Shown one piece after another: positions 1 to 10,033 of a DNA stretch of 64,000 nucleotides. A program made the translations under genes and the position numbers. The notes below the pieces were generated by a model. It was not told the origin of the DNA, did not search any database, and saw only the letters and a program-made list of their open reading frames with translations. How positions within the stretch are numbered: the stretch's first letter is position 1; each line of letters begins with the position of its first letter. The DNA is taken from NCBI GenBank assembly GCA_024760905.1, contig CM045746.1, forward strand, positions 10,842,966 through 10,906,965. Reading direction: 5' to 3'. The stretch comes from Plotosus lineatus (Eukaryota; Chordata; Actinopteri; Siluriformes; Plotosidae).

Positions 1-1060
1 CGTGAAATACATGACCAATATAGCGCCCCATTGTTCCGGTGGGCTTCTTCACTATATTTACTATTTTTGCCATTCGTGGGACTTGATGGGTAGTCCCCAT
101 CACATGAAACTTGGCAGCCAGTCAGAGGAGGGTTTCTGCAACAAGTAGAATCACACTGGTGGCAGTAATTTTGAAGTGGTGATCGTTCAGGGATTTTAAA
201 AAGGTATGCTCATGCCTAATAGGTGGTGCGTTTTTCATAATAAAGTTAACAGTTTCATTAGTAAGACAATGCAGATAAACCTCAACCATAATTTAAGAAG
301 ATTAGCCTCTGTTTTCATAATAAAAAAAAAGTCCTGAAATACGAACCAATGGTCCAGTCTGACTGTTGAAATCTAGGTAGCATATAAAGTAAATGTTTGT
401 TTCAGTTTAGTTCAGAACTCGTGCTTGCAGCATCCAGATCTATTTGGAGCTTTGTTTTATTTGTGCATTGTTATGTGTATGATGTGCATGTGTATAACTT
501 TTTTCCAGTACCTGAGGTAATCATGTGCCAGAGAAATGGACAGTGGAAAGGAACTGGAGGTACCTCAGGAAATCAGTCATGAGTGAAATTAAAGACATTC
601 TTATGAAGTGTAACTTTTTTACTTTCAAGCTTGTTTTTAAAAAAAAAATGCATCTTTATTGGTCTGATGTGAGGAGGAAAAATCTGGAAGTGAAGCTAGC
701 AGGTAAGACTCCTTTATAATCTAACAACTTAAGGTTAGCATGTTAAAAGCTGCTCTTCTGTTCTAGACTTATTCCAAGAAAAGCAGCTCATTAACATGAC
801 AAACTTGAATAAAATAGATTTGACAGTAAGAACTTATTTCTTTAGTTTCAAGAATTGAAACCCCCCCCCGATTGGTGATGAACAATAGGTCTCCAGTCTT
901 TGATGTCATCTGATGCTAGTGACCATAACTAGTACAGCAAGAGTCTGCGCTAACCAGCCCTTAAGGCAAGTATATACTGTAATGCGACTTTTTAAAGTAA
1001 TAATAATAAAGTATATTTTCCATAATGTGTTGAGCATAAATAAAATAAAACATACCATAC
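1..1060. other. Intergenic or zbtb5 intron sequence without recognised gene
   Basis: AT-rich sequence with short poly-A runs and no convincing exon. If the donor at 1519/1518 is used, this stretch is zbtb5 intron on the minus strand. I looked for the two C-terminal C2H2 zinc fingers expected of zbtb5 and did not find them here. Confidence 0.5.
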
Positions 1061-1063
1061 ACA

Positions 1064-1325
1064 CCCCCAGTGCAGCTAACTGGGTTATCCAAGGCTTGCA
1101 ATGGCTCTCAGTATCTGTAGTGAGAGGCATGTAAAATAGCAATTGCTGACTTTTGTCAAGAGTAGCTGCATAGCCATCAGTGTGATTCTGCCCTGTGATG
1201 GCCTGGCGAGCTGTCTAGGGTGTACTCTGCCCTCAACCAGAGTCAGCTGAGATGGTCGCCAGCCTCTCCTCAACCCTAATTAGGATTAAGCGGTTCAGAG
1301 GCAGAAAATGAATGAATGAATGAAT
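1064..1325 (+). repeat. tRNA-derived SINE, L2-type tail (form B), head missing
   Basis: The copy starts in the conserved body (AGTGCAGCTAACTGGGTTAT-type box) and lacks the tRNA-like head. It continues through the shared body and ends in the CCCTAATTAGGATTAAGCGG core followed by GAATGAATGA repeats. That tail is the L2-type 3' end common in fish SINEs. It is the first of about a dozen form B copies in the window. Confidence 0.8.
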
Positions 1326-1519
1326 AACCACACACACACTACCAGTTCATGTACTGATGAGGGGAAATATATTTATAATTAATGTATCTACATGTAAAAC
1401 AATTTCTGTCGAAACAATCATTTTGAAGTGCACACTACACGTGTTTGCTTTTAAGGCTTCTTTTGTGGATGCACACTGTGCTTGAACTAGCACCAACATT
1501 CTGTACATCTAACACTCAC

Positions 1520-2596
1520 CTGGTCACTGCCCTCAGCCTGTGATGTGACATCACTCGTCTCGTCTGGAGGTTCAGGTGAGCTGATCGGCTCGCTCTTCAC
1601 CATCACTTGCATACGCGGCTCTACGTCATCACCTCCACCTTTGACTTGTATGCTTTCGCCATTTGAGTACTTTTCCTTATGAGGCAGCAGCAGAGGCTCC
1701 GCCTTGCTTGTCCTGCCACCATCAGATTGGCTAGGTAATTGCACATCCTCTTGCACTGCTGCCTGTCTGTACTCTTCTCTGTCATCTGCTGGAATTAGCA
1801 TGACATCCGGTTTGGAATCTTCAATAGTTTTGCTATGCGAGTCTGGAGAGAGAAGCTCCTCCCCTCTAGCTCCTCCCTCCCTACAATCTTCTATGATGTT
1901 TTGGTCTTGTGAAGGGAGACATGGTCTCTGCCGTGGGCTTTCTGCCTCAGAGCGAATCAGAGAAAACGTCTGCTTACGTTTCTGCATGCGCCGTTGTGGG
2001 TAGAAAGAGTCACGCTGGTCTAATAGTCCACTTCCTATAACTGACCCCACCCCTCTACTGGCTGCATTCACTTCCTCCTCTGCTTCTTTGTTAAGGGCGG
2101 AACTAACTACGCTTAAGCCAAGTTGCTGTAAGAGGAACGAACGTTGGAGGCGCGAGTCAGAGCCATTGTTCAGCTGTTGCTGCTCAACACGCTGATTTCC
2201 ATGCTCACCAGCGGCCGAATTAGGCAAAGTGCGAGTGTTCAGATAATGCTTACAAGCCTTCACAACTGTATTTAAATGCAAATGAGATGCAGCCAGTAAT
2301 ACGTCCATGACGTTGCTTTCTCCCAACGTCAGTGTCGAAGTGTACATCATGTCCATGAGCACGGAGAATGCTTCGGCCGTAACCACCTCCGAATCCAGAC
2401 GAATAACACTCACATTCCCGTCTCCTTCAGAGACACTAAACAGTGCACGGAAGTGTGTGCTGCATGCAGCCAGGACAGCACGGTGAGCTTTAAAATGCCG
2501 GCTGCCCACTGCGATCATGCAGTCACACAGCTGTCCATGGACACGCTGGTAGTTCAGCTGCTGGAAGATCTGCTCAAAGTGTCCAGGGAAGTCCAT
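1520..2596 (-). CDS. zbtb5: zbtb5, BTB/POZ exon (partial gene)
   Basis: Zinc finger and BTB domain-containing protein 5, a nuclear transcriptional regulator. The 359 codons begin with MDFPGHFEQIFQQLNYQR, the characteristic ZBTB5 N-terminus. The BTB/POZ dimerisation and corepressor-binding domain covers about residues 1-120 (HFKAHRAVLAACSTHFRALF, then MDVLLAASHLHLN). Further ZBTB5-like blocks follow: QRSFLLQQLGLSVVSSALN, then a late VKSEPISSPEP and SDVTSQAEGSD. I chose the ATG at 2596. It lies three bases inside an exon that begins after a good acceptor (TCTTCCTCAG, boundary 2600/2599), so the longer frame up to 2617 is intronic or 5' UTR. After Gln359 there is a consensus donor GTGAGTG at 1519, and the frame then runs into a stop. 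The C-terminal C2H2 fingers must lie in a further exon beyond position 1. Confidence 0.9.
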
Positions 2597-2689
2597 GATC
2601 TGAGGAAGATAAAACATTACAATATGAACACAATACTACAAGAAAATGTTTTCTATAATTATGCAAAGGACAGCTTTTTTTTTTTTAAT

Positions 2690-3080
2690 CCCCCCCCCCC
2701 ATTTTCTCCCTAATTTAGTCAAATGCAATTCCCACCCATTAGCTATTCCCTGTCACATGACCACCACCAACCAAGGAGGGGCGAGAGCATGCATTCGCCC
2801 CCCTACATTACATGTAATGCTAGCCACCCACCTCTTTTTGAACTGCGGCGCATGTGTATTTTGGGTGCGGTATAACCACTCCCTTCGTACAAATGAGCTC
2901 ACGGACACCCATGATTGGCTGGCAATCGTTGTGAGTGATAGGAAAGTGAGTGTTTGCCATCCCTTCTTTCTGCGAGAGCTCGGCCAGTTCGCTCCCATGG
3001 ACTCCCGGTCAGAGATGGCTGTGGCAATAACCTAGATTCGAACACGCGGTTAATAGTCACGCACCTTGTCGCTGCGCCCC
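2690..3080 (+). repeat. Dispersed fish repeat, copy 1
   Basis: A roughly 380-bp segment containing GCATGCATTCGCC, CTCTTTTTGAACTG and GAGCTCACGGACACCC. A shorter copy with the same blocks in the same order lies at 56445-56597. It is dispersed repetitive DNA of unrecognised class, and a SINE origin is possible. No coding signal is visible. Confidence 0.55.
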
Positions 3081-3164
3081 TTTGGGAGCCAAGGTAGCAT
3101 TTTACACAAGAATGACTTCCAGGACTAGAATATACGGAGGTCCATTAATGCCACTAGAAGAAGA

Positions 3165-3466
3165 AAGTCAATTATGGGGTGCTGAATTACTGATCAAGTT
3201 CGGGAGTTCAAGCCTCAGCCCCACCATGTCACTGTTGCCCCACCCCTCCCGCAACAAACGGGTTATCAAAGGCCGGCCATGTCTCTCACCGTCTGTGGTG
3301 AGAGGTTCATGTAAAAGAACCATTGCTGACTTTTGTAAAGAGGAGCTGCATTAGACGTTGGCATGTTTTTGCCTTGCTATGATCTCGCAAGCCGTCCGGA
3401 GTGTACTCCACCCTTGCTCAGAGTCGGCCCTAATTAGAATTAAGCCGTGCAGATAATGAATAAATA
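3165..3466 (+). repeat. tRNA-derived SINE, L2-type tail (form B)
   Basis: A diverged but nearly full-length copy. The head region has TGATCAAGTTCGGGAGTTCAAG, where a B-box GTTCRANNC motif remains. The body (GGGTTATCAAAGGC, GTAAAAGAACCATTGCTGAC) is followed by a tail with an internal deletion, reading AGTCGGCCCTAATTAGAATT, and GAATAAATA at the end. The same deleted tail recurs at 4685-4722, which suggests a local duplication. Confidence 0.7.
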
Positions 3467-3469
3467 CTG

Positions 3470-4756
3470 TAAAGAAAAGTTGTGATTATGAAATTCAGTA
3501 GTATGTTGTAATTACAAGTTAATAAGTCATATGATTTAGTGAACTCATGATTATGAGCATCTCATTATGACTAACAAACACTTTTTACTGTAGTATGATG
3601 GTGTTCAGATCAAATAATCAATTCCTTCGAAAACAAAAACAATAATTTCAATTCTAGCTTTACTGCCCTTTGTCTCAATACACCCAGGACTCAGAGATGC
3701 CATGAAAGGCTTAATAATCAATAAACCAATCAACCAATAAACACAAAATATCAATTAACATAAAATATTACTAACACCTATCCCCTATCAGATATAGTCA
3801 CAAATAATTTACAATTAATGTTCAACGGTGGTATAAATGAGTACTGTAATTACAATATAGTTTATTCCTCAGGTAACTAGCATGCTAACTAATCTAGCGG
3901 TAGATGGGTTACCTAGCAACCTATGCTACAGCAACGGCTAGTGAGCGACGAAGCAAGAAAGCCGTCCTCACTATCCGAGCAAACTAACCGAAGTAAAATT
4001 ATCGTGTTTTGTTCTTTATTTGAACAAATATGTAATTCTGAAACGGAAACAATCTTACCTTTGACAGAAAGTGTGTGTATAGTGCAAAGTGACACCTCAG
4101 AGTAGCGTGCTAGTCAAACGACTGTCGCTAGCACTAGCAAGTGTGCTTGTCGGACCTTCAGCTGAGAGAAACCGAACTTATCTATAATGCTAAAAAGAAA
4201 TGTTTTTAAATAATCATACGTCAAATCTTTTTCTCGTGTAATGTCTTATATTGTTATGTAGATATACCGTCGAAATAACAGCCATCCCATCGTGCGCTAA
4301 CAGTTAGCCACTAGCCATTTATTGTTATTAGCGAACGAGTCGATTCTTGAGATCGGATCTTTTACAAGTGTCGATTCTCATCTCTCCTTGTGTTGAATCT
4401 GAATTATTCATTATTATTATATTGCGATTTTACACCTTTACAACGTCAATCAAACAGGCAGATCAAAAGAATACGAATTTTATCGAATCGTAGTTTTTAT
4501 TTTAAAAAATTAGTGTGTATTGTTTTTAAATGTATTTCGATACACTTAACTTTGATACATCAGAATACAGTAGTTTCTTTGAGAGAATTGTGTGCTCAGT
4601 TGCTCCATACCAAGTAAGAATGAGATAAGAGATAAAGTTCTCAAAAAAGCAAATTTACAAATATCAGTATCGTCTAAAATGAGAAGTCGGCCCTAATTAG
4701 AATTAAGTGGTGCAGAAAATTATGAATAAATTAAAGTTGGAATTATGACCTACAGT
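3470..4756. other. Intergenic AT-rich sequence
   Basis: No gene is recognised. A 21-bp sequence at 3591-3611 recurs exactly at 5084-5104. A fragment of a form B SINE tail lies at 4685-4722. The segment 3900-4150 has the look of unique sequence, but its short reading frames resemble nothing I know. Confidence 0.4.
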
Positions 4757-5083
4757 TAATTTTCTGTAACCGCTTAATCCTAACTAGGATTGCGGGGAGG
4801 CTGGCACCCATCCCAGCCGACTCCAGGCAAGGGCAGAGTACACCCTGGACAGCCCGCTAGGCCATCGCAGGGTGGAAACACGCCAATGGCTATGCAGCAA
4901 CTCTTGTCGAAAGTCAGTAATTGTTCTTTTATATGAACCTCACACCATAGACAGTGAGAGACATGGCCAACCTTTGATAACTGCACTGGGGGGGGGACAA
5001 TGACAACCAGTGGCGAGTGGGGCTTCAACCCCCAACCTTAGGATCAGTAATCCAGCACCTTTTCCACTAGGCCACCACTGCCC
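4757..5083 (-). repeat. tRNA-derived SINE, L2-type tail (form B), full length
   Basis: Read on the minus strand, it opens at 5083 with the tRNA-like head (GGCAGTGGTGGCCTAGTGGA as A-box region, then a degraded B box). It passes through the shared body and ends with CCGCAATCCTAGTTAGGATT AAGCGGTTACAGAAAA. The 5' end abuts the second copy of the 21-bp repeat, which begins at 5084. Confidence 0.8.
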
Positions 5084-5104
5084 TAGTATGATGGTGTTCA
5101 GATC

Positions 5105-6220
5105 TTCTTCTTTTCCTTTTGGCTGTTCCCTTCAGGGTCGCCACAGCGAATCATCTGCCTCCATCTCACCCTATCCTCTGCATCTTCTACTCTTACTCCA
5201 ACTACCTTCATGTCATCCTTCACCACATCCATAAATCTTCTCTTTGGTCTTCCTCTAGGCCTTCTGCCTGGTAGTTCCAACCTCAGCATCCTACTACCAA
5301 TATACTCACTATCCCTCCTCTGTACATGTCCAAACCATCTCAATTTAGCCTCTCTGACTTTGTCTCCAAAACCTCTTACATGTGCTATCCCGCTGATGTA
5401 CTCATTCCTGATCTTATCCATCCTCGTTACTCCCAAAGAGAACCTCAACATTTTCATCTCTGCTACCTCCAGCTCTGCCTCCTGTCTTTTCCTCAGTGCC
5501 ACTGTTTCTAAACCATACAACATCGCTGGCCTCATCACCGTCTTGTACACTTTTCCTTTCATTCTTGCCGATACCTTCCTATCACACTACACACTTTTCT
5601 TCAACCATTCCAACCTGCCTGCACACTCTTCTTCACCTCTTTTTCACACTCTCCATTTCTCTGAATTGTTGAACCTAAGTACATGTACTTAAAATCCTCC
5701 ACTTTCTTTATCTTTGCTCCCTGTAACCTCATCGTTCCACTTGGGTCCTTGTTGTTCATACACATGTATTCTTAGTGTCTTACTGAGGCTAACCTTCATT
5801 CCCCTCCTTTCCAGGGCATACCGCCATCTCTCTAGATTTTCCTGCACTTGTTCTCTGCTCTCACTACAGATCACAATGTCATCTGCAAACATAGTCCATA
5901 TGGAATCTTGTCTCACCTCGTCCGTCAGCCTGTCCATCACCATTGCAAACAAGAAGGGGCTCAGAGCTGACCCTTGATGCAGTACCACCTCCACCTTGAA
6001 CTTTTCTGTCACACCGACAGCAAACCTCACCACTGTCTTACATCTCTCATTCATGTCTTGAATCACTCTAACATACTTCTCTGCCACTGCAGACTTCCTC
6101 ATACAATACCACAGTTCCTCTCTCGGCACCCTGTCATATGCTTTCTCCAGATACACAAAGACACAATGCAGCTCCCTCTGACCTTCTCTGTACTTCTCTA
6201 TTAACATCCTCAAGCCATAA
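5105..6220 (-). mobile_element. RTE-clade LINE, 5'-truncated, broken reverse transcriptase
   Basis: Minus-strand copy of the window's RTE-type non-LTR retrotransposon. It retains the second half of the reverse transcriptase ([36 protein letters not shown], and a [10 protein letters not shown] catalytic box with the first residues altered to TMFADD) and the C-terminal [13 protein letters not shown] block. It ends at the GAA-rich tail next to 5105. Endonuclease and early RT are missing. The frame is interrupted between about 5563 and 5690, so it is a dead copy. Clade assignment rests on similarity to RTE/BovB-type polymerases from memory; no family name is assigned. Confidence 0.85.
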
Positions 6221-6499
6221 TCCATGACACAAGGGAGGTGTCCATCTGCACCACTGCCAGCTTCTCACCCAGGAGGGTTGGCCTGATGGTACAGAATGTA
6301 CTGGAAAATTCCAAAAACATAATCAAATGTAGTACACAGTATTATGGTATTTTAGTCATATCAGGGTAGGGCCTGATTTTATGCAGCAATTTAAGCAACA
6401 GACAATCAAATACTTACAACTATTGAGAAATAAAAGTCTGCTCTTTTACAGGAGCCAAACCAAATGTTCTGGCTCATTCAGAGTCAGTTTCTGAAACTC

Positions 6500-6660
6500 T
6501 CCTGAAGGGGTGGCACAGTAGTATGGTGCTCAGCATGTCTGTCTCACAGCAAGATGGTCTTAGGTTTGAGTCCGCATGCTAGCACGGGTTTCCTCCTAGA
6601 GTTCAAAGTGTACATTTGGCTGATCCAAATACTCCTGGGTGGGACCCAATGATCTGAGTG
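6500..6660 (+). repeat. Fragment of a second tRNA-derived SINE class
   Basis: Contains GGTGGCACAGTAGTATGG followed by CACAGCAAGATGGTCTTAGG and GGTTTCCTCC. These are degraded blocks of the common fish SINE whose complement reads GTGAGGCGGACGTGCTAACC elsewhere in this window. It is short and diverged. Confidence 0.5.
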
Positions 6661-6949
6661 GGATTATGTATAAAACGAATGTATGATGAATGCAGATCTC
6701 CTGTAGTTTTCTCTGTTCAAATACAAATAATCTCTATTCCTAGTCTGACAAATTCAGTCCTTATAATCACACCTAACTGCTTGAGACAAAAAAGTCTAGT
6801 ATTACACCTACCTGTTTATCCTAATCAACACTCAGTTTAACCTTATGTAAATCAGGAGAGTTTTTTTAGTCTTATGCTTTCTGTGCCTGTTTTTACCTCA
6901 GATTCATATCCTTGGATAACAGAAGAGCAACCCTGGCTCTACAGTGTCT

Positions 6950-7303
6950 GTCTGTCTTCCTTTCGGCTTTTTTCCCTTTTACTTGGCAGTTGACACAGCA
7001 AATAATCTGATTCGCACGTTTGATTTAGCAGAGGGTTTTTTTTTTTTACGTCAGATGCCCTTCCTGACACAACCCTTTTAGCAAGGGACAGAAACACGCT
7101 GACAACTTTGCAGCCTACTCTTTACGAAACTCAACGATGGTTCTTTTACATGCCTCACACCATAGACAGACACATGGCCCGCCTTTGATAACCCAGTTAG
7201 CTGCACTGGAGGGGGACAGTGACAACCTTGTGGAGCGTGGGACTCGAACCCCCAACCTTTGGATCAGCGATCCAGCACCCTATACCACTAGACCACCGCT
7301 CTA
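6950..7303 (-). repeat. tRNA-derived SINE, RTE-type tail (form A), full length
   Basis: On the minus strand the head (GTGGTCTAGTGGTATAGGGT, GGATCGCTGATCC, GGGGGTTCGAGTCCCAC) carries recognisable polymerase III A and B boxes. The body is the same as in form B copies. After GTGTTTCTGTCCC it diverges into AAAAGGGTTGTGTCAGGAAGG and finishes with a diverged tail ending in AAGCCGAAAGGAAGAC. That end corresponds to the 3' terminus of the RTE element. Confidence 0.85.
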
Positions 7304-7309
7304 CAGTGT

Positions 7310-8084
7310 GCTTGCTTAAATATAATCTAATTGGAGTTGCTTTAATTTAAGAAGATTTTAACAAAATGGGATTAACCAAGCAAGCCTGGTTGTCCTTTTG
7401 ACTCAATTTGAATTGGGAATACAGTACTGTATACCATAGCCAACACCCCGGCATGCACATACAGGCACTATGTGAAAGGTCAAACAGTATTTATTACTAT
7501 AATGAATACCACATTCCACCAAGAAAGACTTGTCAAACACACTTCACACATTGCGTTACATAGCACAACTACACTACAAAAGAAAAGTTAAGGATATCTG
7601 GAAATTTTCTAGATATTTTTTTCGGTTTTGTGAATTGGCCTTAATTTCATTTTTTTATTGACAAATATCCTTAACTTTTTGTGTAGTACGTATATATGGT
7701 ATAACTGTTACACAAAAGTACTATATATTCATTCATATTTTCCTCGGGATTTCTTCATTGGATTTTTTCAAGGCACCAATCCTTGTGATGCCATCTGTAT
7801 TGAGAATTGTACTACTCCTTCCTCCAGTATGCATCCCCACATCATGATGCTGAAACCGCCATGCGTCAGAGTCTGGATGGTAGCTAACACTTAATTCCAG
7901 CAAGACTGAATTGCTGTTCATCCCCACTTCAAGGTCTTCCAATCTCCCTGGTTAATTTTGTGATCACTACACGAAGACAATAATAACCATGGACAATCAA
8001 CTGTCCTTTTTATCTCATATGGCTCATCTTTCTCGATCATGTTGATTTCTCCTTTTTAACACCCAAAGGATTATTACATTTCTT
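7310..8084. other. Intergenic sequence without recognised feature
   Basis: AT-rich. A pair of related short phrases, AAAGTTAAGGATAT (about 7585) and AAATATCCTTAACTTTTTG (about 7663-7681), makes an imperfect inverted repeat, perhaps the ends of a small foldback element. No gene is seen. Confidence 0.35.
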
Positions 8085-8450
8085 TCCAGATACTTATTGA
8101 GCCGCTTGTCATCTCAAGGCTATAATACTGCAACTCACTCCTGGCAGGTCTAAATTTGAGCATAATTTGACCCCAATAACTGATCCAGAATGAAGCTGCA
8201 CAGCTTGTTTTCTCACACCACTCCACTGCCCCGATCTCTCTATTGGCTTCGTGTAGCTGCTCACATTAGATTCAAAACACTAATGTTTGCTCACAAAGCC
8301 AGAAATGGAGTTGCACACGCCTACCTTCCTCCTACACTTAACACACCATGCACTGCATCACTTTCTCTCTGACTCTCTAGCAGTACTAGACTGGTCTTTT
8401 TTTCTACCAAGGGATGAGAAAAAATACACAAATTCCTATCCGTTCTGGCT
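8085..8450 (+). mobile_element. CR1/L2/Rex-type LINE fragment (C-terminal RT region)
   Basis: Translated pieces recall the region after the polymerase in fish L2/Rex1-like LINEs: a diverged SRL-YCNSLLAGL block, then IQNEAAQLVFSH, then PRSLYWLRVAAHIRFKTLMF. Frame breaks and truncation at both ends show a dead fragment of a lineage different from the RTE copies. Confidence 0.65.
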
Positions 8451-8623
8451 CCCAAGTGGTTAATTGAACTGACTTTAGGTGTCCAAACATCTATCACTGG
8501 GTGTCTTCAAACGATGCTGAAAGTGTACCACCAAAAATGGTGGGCTCTCTCTCTCTCTTTCTCTCTCTCACACACACACACACACTCACTCACTCACTCT
8601 GATTTTTGACTGATGGCATCATT

Positions 8624-8893
8624 CAGGGGTGTCAAACTCATGCCACAAAGAGCAATGTCACTGCAGGTTTCAACTAAGCAGCAGCACACCTGACTTGGCT
8701 CATTTAATCAACTGATTTGAGTCTTCAGGGGTTGATTGGTCAGTTTTTGTACAGAGCACACAGATTGACCAATAAAGTGCCCGAAAGCTCAAATCAGTTG
8801 ATTAAATGAGCCAAGTCAGGTGTGCTGCTGCTTGGTTGAAACAAAAACACCTGCAGCCACATGGCCCTTTGTGGCACGAGTTTGACAACCCTG
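8624..8893. mobile_element. Palindromic hAT-type MITE
   Basis: A 270-bp nonautonomous element whose two halves are near reverse complements: CAGGGGTGTCAAACTCATGC at the left and GCACGAGTTTGACAACCCTG at the right. Inner arms include GCACACCTGACTTGGCTCAT and its complement. It is flanked by imperfect 8-bp duplications GCATCATT and GCTTAATT (6 of 8 match), as expected of hAT insertion. A right-half copy is at 58690-58820. Confidence 0.8.
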
Positions 8894-9201
8894 GCTTAAT
8901 TAGGCTATGTCCTGGTGAACCAGTGTAAGAATGTATTCACTGGCTGTGACTTAACACACTTCTGTAAGTTGCTCTGTTTAAGAGCATCTGCTAGCTGCTG
9001 TAAATGTACGTACTGCGTTCCTGGATCTTTGAGTTACCACGGATTTCCTGTCACATTTAGAGTCTGATGAATTTCTCTCATCACCATGGTGTTTCCACAC
9101 ATTTAGCTGATATCCAGTATGACAGGTGATGATGAATGGACATGTGATCAGTTACTTCTTGGTACAACACAGGTAAATGCAAGAGCTTTTAAAAAATGAA
9201 T

Positions 9202-9207
9202 TTTATT
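9202..9207 (-). promoter_or_regulatory. Candidate mettl14 poly(A) signal
   Basis: AATAAA on the minus strand (plus TTTATT), about 465 bases after the mettl14 stop codon. It is the first canonical hexamer I see downstream and would give a roughly 0.5-kb 3' UTR. Confidence 0.5.
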
Positions 9208-9670
9208 TTTTGAGAAATAGACTACAGAGTTAATTTTAGTGAGTAAAACTGAACAAAAATAATATCTCAGACACAACCAGAAACGCAGGCTCTGTAAACG
9301 AAGCACAACATGACTGAAAACAAAAGAAAAACAATTTTAAAGGACTAATTATAAAATTCGTAAAAATCTTAAACTGTATGTTTAACAAGACATTCAATCC
9401 AAAGAGAACAAATCCGAACAAGCTCCTGATTTCCTCTTTTAAAACCAAACATGTGTACAAATAAAGGTCCCCAGCTCTCTGTCATACTTACTGTCTGATC
9501 TGGATCCAAAAGATGATAACAAAATGATGAAAATAAATTTGCTAGTTAAAAAAAACAAAACAAAACAACAACAATAAAAAAGTAAAAAAAAAAACAAAAA
9601 AAAAAACATATCAGCTCTGTGCCATCATTTTAATTAAAAAATGAAAAATAAAAAATATATAAAAACAAAA

Positions 9671-9963
9671 TTATCGCTGAGGGAAACCACGGTGAGGTGC
9701 ACCACGCCCTCGAAACCCGCCCCGCTCGCCACGAAAGTTGGGTCGATTCCGGTCACGCCCGCGTTCACCTCGCCCCCCTGCCACTCCACCTCGGCCGCCA
9801 CGTGGAGCCCCTCTACACCCCTCGGGTTTCGGGGGTGGAGATTTGGGGCGGAGTCTTTCAATGTCCTCTGTGCAGCCGGAGAGGTGGGAATTGGAGAAAT
9901 GAGTGGAGTAGGCTTCGGCGTTAAAATTGCTGTTGGTCAGTGTGGGTCCGACGGTCAACCAGC
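9671..9963 (-). CDS. mettl14: mettl14 exon 11 (C-terminal RGG tail)
   Basis: Completes the codon split with exon 10 (G|GC) and encodes [14 protein letters not shown], the [14 protein letters not shown] linker, and an arginine-glycine-rich tail ending [10 protein letters not shown] and TAA. RGG tails of METTL14 bind RNA. The acceptor is ATTCTTCAG, directly preceded by a (TG)n run on the transcript strand. Confidence 0.95.
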
Positions 9964-9971
9964 CTGAAGAA

Positions 9972-10033
<62 letters not shown>

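Noticed and set aside
525..600. MCQRNGQWKGTG-like peptide resembling part of a sushi domain after a possible acceptor
   Set aside because: Only about ten residues, with no matching cysteines up- or downstream and no conserved donor. Probably chance.
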